Assembly (NCBI GenBank): GCA_031283985.1
Contig: JAITAQ010000062.1
Span: 1 to 22,245 of the forward strand
From: Endomicrobium sp.
GTDB taxonomy: Bacteria; Elusimicrobiota; Endomicrobiia; Endomicrobiales; Endomicrobiaceae
Length of the DNA: 22,245 bases
Direction of reading: 5' to 3'
Shown: piece after piece, positions 19,017 to 22,245 of the stretch
Layout: every line of letters begins with the position of its first letter
Position numbering within the stretch: position 1 is the first letter of the stretch
Translations under genes and position numbers: made by a program
The notes under the pieces: generated by a model
Databases searched by the model: none
What the model saw: the letters and a program-made list of their open reading frames with translations, nothing else
What the model was told of the DNA's origin: nothing

Positions 19017-19320
19017 CTTTTTTTACTATTTTTGGACTGTTCTTTTTTAAGCTTTAACAAATATTTTTTTAACATGTCAGTCATTGGAATAATTCTAAAT
19101 TTACGACTTTTGGTGTGAAACGTCACGCTTGGACTGTATTCTTATTTTACTATTTGTAAAATCCATATCCACCCATTTTATATTTAAAATTTCCGATATT
19201 CTCGCCACAATAGAGAATCGACTGATTTCTTCATAAGCTCAATAGCGGCGCTTCTACAACCTTTGTAATTCTATCTTTATTTTCTATGGAGTAATTATTA
19301 TAAGATATTTTTCACAATTT
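19013..19320 (-). pseudogene. truncated, frameshifted tyrosine recombinase (phage-type integrase)
   Basis: Read on the minus strand, one frame gives EEISRFSIVARISEILNIKWVDMD followed by FTNSKIRIQSK, matching the catalytic-domain block of tyrosine recombinases that carries the first active-site arginine (RxSEIlxLkWxDID). After a frameshift near 19115-19135 the next frame gives VTFHTKSRKFRIIPMTDMLKKYLLKLKKEQ, matching the following TKTxKxRxIPM block, and stops at TGA 19013-19015. Upstream of these parts there are several stops. The later HxxR and Tyr motifs are missing. It lies about 50 bases beyond the 3' end of tRNA-Leu in the same orientation, the usual place of an integrase beside a tRNA attachment site. 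No attachment-site duplicate is visible in this window. The rest of 18961-19370 holds only the tRNA-Gly promoter. Confidence 0.75.
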
Positions 19321-19370
19321 ATAGAAAAGATTTAAAATTATCAAATTTTACAACGATATAAAAAACAGCT

Positions 19371-19455
19371 TGGTGCTGAGGGCGGGATTTGAACCCGCAT
19401 CCGGTTAAGGACACGCCCCTCAAACGTGCGCGTATACCAGTTCCGCCACCCCAGC
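19371..19455 (-). tRNA. tRNA-Leu(GAG)
   Basis: An 85-base class II tRNA on the minus strand. Acceptor GCTGGGG pairs with CCTCAGC (one G-T), the D arm contains AACTGGTATAC, anticodon stem CACGT/GCGTG encloses TTGAGGG with anticodon GAG, a long variable arm (TCCTTAACCGGA) follows, and the T loop is GGTTCAAATCC. Discriminator A and a 3' CCA are encoded. It starts 8 bases after the secG stop, so it is probably processed from the secG transcript. Confidence 0.97.
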
Positions 19456-19463
19456 AGCATTCA

Positions 19464-19778
19464 TTACTTACCTACAGTCTTCGCCGGAGCGCTTACAGGG
19501 ATATTTGAAAATTGATTTACGATAGACATCATACTCATATTTGTGGAAAGTTTTGTAAGCATCAAAGATGTAAACAAAAATATACAAGCCATAACTATCG
19601 TCAATTTCTTTATAAAACCCATACCAGAAGGTGCATTAAAAATTTGATTGGAACCGCCACCGCCACCAAAAATACCGCTCATTCCTCCACTTTTTCCTAC
19701 CTGTAGAAGAACTACAAAAATTAATCCTATACATACTGAATAATGAACAAACCTAAAAGCAAAGAATAAAATATTCAT
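19464..19778 (-). CDS. secG: preprotein translocase subunit SecG
   Basis: SecG assists the SecYE channel in exporting proteins. The 104-residue protein has two membrane helices: residues 4-27 (FFAFRFVHYSVCIGLIFVVLLQ) and about 56-75 (KLTIVMACIFLFTSLML). Between them is the Gly-rich loop VGKSGGMSGIFGGGGGSNQIF, the diagnostic segment of the family. The start codon has no ribosome site and lies only about 5 bases after the predicted start of transcription, so the mRNA may be effectively leaderless. tRNA-Leu follows after 8 bases. Confidence 0.94.
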   Translation of the reverse strand: MNILFFAFRFVHYSVCIGLIFVVLLQVGKSGGMSGIFGGGGGSNQIFNAPSGMGFIKKLTIVMACIFLFTSLMLTKLSTNMSMMSIVNQFSNIPVSAPAKTVGK

Positions 19779-19789
19779 AATATCGCCAT

Positions 19790-19817
19790 TTTATAACAAA
19801 AAACTGACTTGTGTCAA
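19790..19817 (-). promoter_or_regulatory. strong promoter for secG-tRNA-Leu
   Basis: A perfect -35 TTGACA (19812-19817) and TATAAA (19790-19795, 5/6) are separated by 16 bases on the minus strand. Transcription would begin near 19783, about 5 bases before the secG ATG at 19778. A TAAAAT at 18-base spacing overlaps and would place the start even closer. Confidence 0.65.
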
Positions 19818-19849
19818 ATTAGCTTTACGTACTATTGGCATTCCTGTAA

Positions 19850-19867
19850 GTTTTCTATTAGGAAAAC
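19850..19867 (-). terminator. hairpin after pgk
   Basis: A perfect six-base stem (GTTTTC / GAAAAC) with a six-base loop lies 22 bases beyond the pgk stop. There is no T-run after the stem on the minus strand, so it may be a stabilising 3' stem-loop instead of an intrinsic terminator. Confidence 0.35.
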
Positions 19868-19888
19868 ATTCAGAGCGACAACATAACA

Positions 19889-21139
19889 TTATTTTTTATC
19901 CGGAAGAATGGCTATCCCAGGAAGATCTTTACCTTCTAAGAATTCCAAAGACGCTCCACCGCCTGTAGAAATGTGGCTTATTCTCTTATCTACTCCCACT
20001 TTTTTCACAGCAGAAACAGAATCGCCACCACCGACAACAGATATAGCTCCTTCATCTGTAGCATCAGCAACCATTTTCGCAATTTCAACAGTTCCTTTTG
20101 AAAATTCATCTATTTCAAAAATTCCCAAAGGTCCGTTCCAAACTATTGTTTTCACCGATTTAACGACTTCAGCAAATTTTTCTATTGATTTGATTCCAAT
20201 ATCTACACCCATAAAACCGTTGCATATAGCTTCGTCAATAGTAGTTTCTACAACAGCATCTGAAGGCATGCTCTTACTTACAAAATCAACTTTATTTGTA
20301 ATAACATGGTCAACAGGAAGCAGAAAATTAACTTTTCTTTCTTTGGCTGTTTTAAGAAGATCCAGAGCTAAATCAAGTTTGCCATCTTCAACTAAAGACA
20401 CCCCTGTACTTACACCTTGAGCTTTTAAGAATGTATAAGCCATAGCTCCGCCAATGATAATCGAATCCACCTTGTCTAAGAGATTTTCTATAACGTTTAT
20501 CTTGTCGGACACTTTCGCTCCACCAAGAATCGCCAAGAAAGGTCTTACGGGATTCTCAAGAGCTTCTCCCAAAAACTTTAACTCCTTTTCTACAAGGAAT
20601 CCTACAGCAGCATCTTTAATATATTTAACAATACCTGCCGTTGAAGCATGTGATCTGTGGACTGTTCCGAACGCATCTTGAACAAAAACTTCACACAAGG
20701 AAGCAAGCTCTTTGGCAAAAGCATTCATGGAAGGTTTGTCTTTTTCGCCAGCAGCATTTTTACCTTCTTCTTCAGGATGAAATCTTAAGTTTTCAAGTAA
20801 GAGAATTTGTCCTGGCTTTAAATCTTTTGCAGCTTTTTTAGACTCATCGCTTACACAGTCTCCACCGACAAATTTAACAGGCTTACCCAAGACTTCGCCT
20901 AAACGATCGGCTACGGGCTTCAAACTCATTTCAGGGATAACTTTGCCTTTTGGTCTACCTAAATGCGACATAAGAATTATTGCTGCATTTTTTTTCAATA
21001 AATATTCTATTGTAGGAAGAGTCGACATGATTCTTTTATCGTTTATTATTTTAAGATTTGCATCAACAGGTACATTATAATCTACTCTAACTAAAACCTT
21101 CTTCCTTTTTACATCAATATCAGCAAGTGTCTTTTTCAT
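19889..21139 (-). CDS. pgk: phosphoglycerate kinase
   Basis: Phosphoglycerate kinase makes ATP from 1,3-bisphosphoglycerate in glycolysis. The 416-residue length is normal. Motifs: the N-terminal KKVLVRVDYNVPVDANLKI, MSHLGRPKGKV, LLLENLRFHPEEEG (the ENxRF block), VQDAFGTVHRSHASTAG, LAILGGAKVSDKINVIENLL with IIGGAMAYTFL, VWNGPLGIFE, and the C-terminal GGGDSVSAV and ISTGGGASLEFLEGK. Dipeptide DY in the first motif replaces the common DF. GGGAGA provides the ribosome site. It follows gap by 149 bases, with a leader that can form two stem-loops. Confidence 0.98.
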   Translation of the reverse strand: MKKTLADIDVKRKKVLVRVDYNVPVDANLKIINDKRIMSTLPTIEYLLKKNAAIILMSHLGRPKGKVIPEMSLKPVADRLGEVLGKPVKFVGGDCVSDESKKAAKDLKPGQILLLENLRFHPEEEGKNAAGEKDKPSMNAFAKELASLCEVFVQDAFGTVHRSHASTAGIVKYIKDAAVGFLVEKELKFLGEALENPVRPFLAILGGAKVSDKINVIENLLDKVDSIIIGGAMAYTFLKAQGVSTGVSLVEDGKLDLALDLLKTAKERKVNFLLPVDHVITNKVDFVSKSMPSDAVVETTIDEAICNGFMGVDIGIKSIEKFAEVVKSVKTIVWNGPLGIFEIDEFSKGTVEIAKMVADATDEGAISVVGGGDSVSAVKKVGVDKRISHISTGGGASLEFLEGKDLPGIAILPDKK

Positions 21140-21167
21140 TTAAGTCTCCCGTTTTTGACCAAAGACC

Positions 21168-21218
21168 GCGCATCACAAATCTAATGCGCAAGCACAGCCT
21201 TATTGTTATTTATAGGCT
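21168..21218 (-). other. two stem-loops in the gap-pgk spacer
   Basis: In the 149-base spacer before pgk two inverted repeats are visible: GCGCAT (21168-21173) with ATGCGC (21184-21189), loop 10; and AGCCT (21196-21200) with AGGCT (21214-21218), loop 13. Neither is followed by a clear T-run. They could be processing or stability elements of a gap-pgk transcript. Confidence 0.35.
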
Positions 21219-21245
21219 TCGTTTATAGCAATATTAGTTACGCAG

Positions 21246-21270
21246 ATAATAATAGCGCAGTCATTATTAT
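21246..21270 (-). terminator. AT-rich stem-loop after gap
   Basis: ATAATAAT and ATTATTAT, separated by nine bases, form a perfect eight-pair stem shortly after the gap stop codon. The stem is entirely A-T and lacks a T-run, so termination would be weak and read-through to pgk is plausible. Confidence 0.3.
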
Positions 21271-21288
21271 TAATTTATATGAAACAAA

Positions 21289-22245
<957 letters not shown>

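Noticed and set aside
19371..19395. Search for a duplicate of the tRNA-Leu 3' end as an attachment site lower in the window
   Set aside because: No second copy beyond the generic T-loop match in tRNA-Gly was found by eye; any distal site would have to be outside the window or lost.
19791..19889. A 32-residue minus-strand frame whose ATG overlaps the pgk stop (TAATG)
   Set aside because: It has no ribosome site, no recognisable motif, overlaps the secG -10 element and is short enough to arise by chance; not a tpiA remnant.
19908..20420. Plus-strand open frame of 170 codons opposite pgk
   Set aside because: Fully inside the conserved pgk gene; composition (Ser/Thr/Pro-rich) is typical of an antisense shadow.

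Overview
The window is AT-rich bacterial chromosome. Nearly all intact genes lie on the minus strand; the DJ-1/PfpI gene is the only clear intact one on plus. Gene content, low GC and several eroded genes point to a host-associated, genome-reducing lineage. The combination of sugar-phosphate antiporter, queA/queH, Fe-S-type TrpRS and RuvABC best fits Endomicrobia (phylum Elusimicrobiota), such as the flagellate endosymbiont 'Candidatus Endomicrobium trichonymphae' or a close relative. That placement is inference from remembered biology; no rRNA is present to settle it.

Layout from low to high coordinates, read in transcription order on the minus strand. 1-3408 holds M50 protease, trpS, scpA, scpB and a previously uncalled small exported protein that runs off the left edge, with a good TTGACA promoter at 3448-3476. 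3584-9356 holds yebC, ruvC, ruvA, ruvB, queH, spoIID and queA, packed with short gaps or overlaps: Holliday-junction processing plus the last two steps of queuosine synthesis and a SpoIID-type peptidoglycan enzyme. 9496-15510 is the F1Fo ATP synthase operon atpBEFHAGDC. Its delta and c subunits are both unusually short.

15511-19370 is the accessory and decay region. It contains a TPR-like gene tail, a broken type II asparaginase, a broken cyclophilin, an intact DJ-1/PfpI gene, an organophosphate antiporter (UhpC-like) with codon use unlike its neighbours, tRNA-Gly(GCC), and a frameshifted tyrosine-recombinase fragment just 3' of tRNA-Leu(GAG). The last is the classic position of an integrase at a tRNA attachment site, so the region may be the scar of an integrated element.

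19371-22245 carries the glycolytic block gap-pgk and then secG-tRNA-Leu. tpiA, often found between pgk and secG, is absent. Functionally, imported sugar phosphate could feed the gap/pgk glycolysis, with the ATP synthase working alongside.

I found no CRISPR array, no intact insertion sequence, no defence system and no convincing undescribed multi-gene system. The most interesting points are the tRNA-adjacent integrase scar with the atypical transporter, the reduced ATP synthase subunits, and the three separate gene remnants between the atp operon and the DJ-1 gene.
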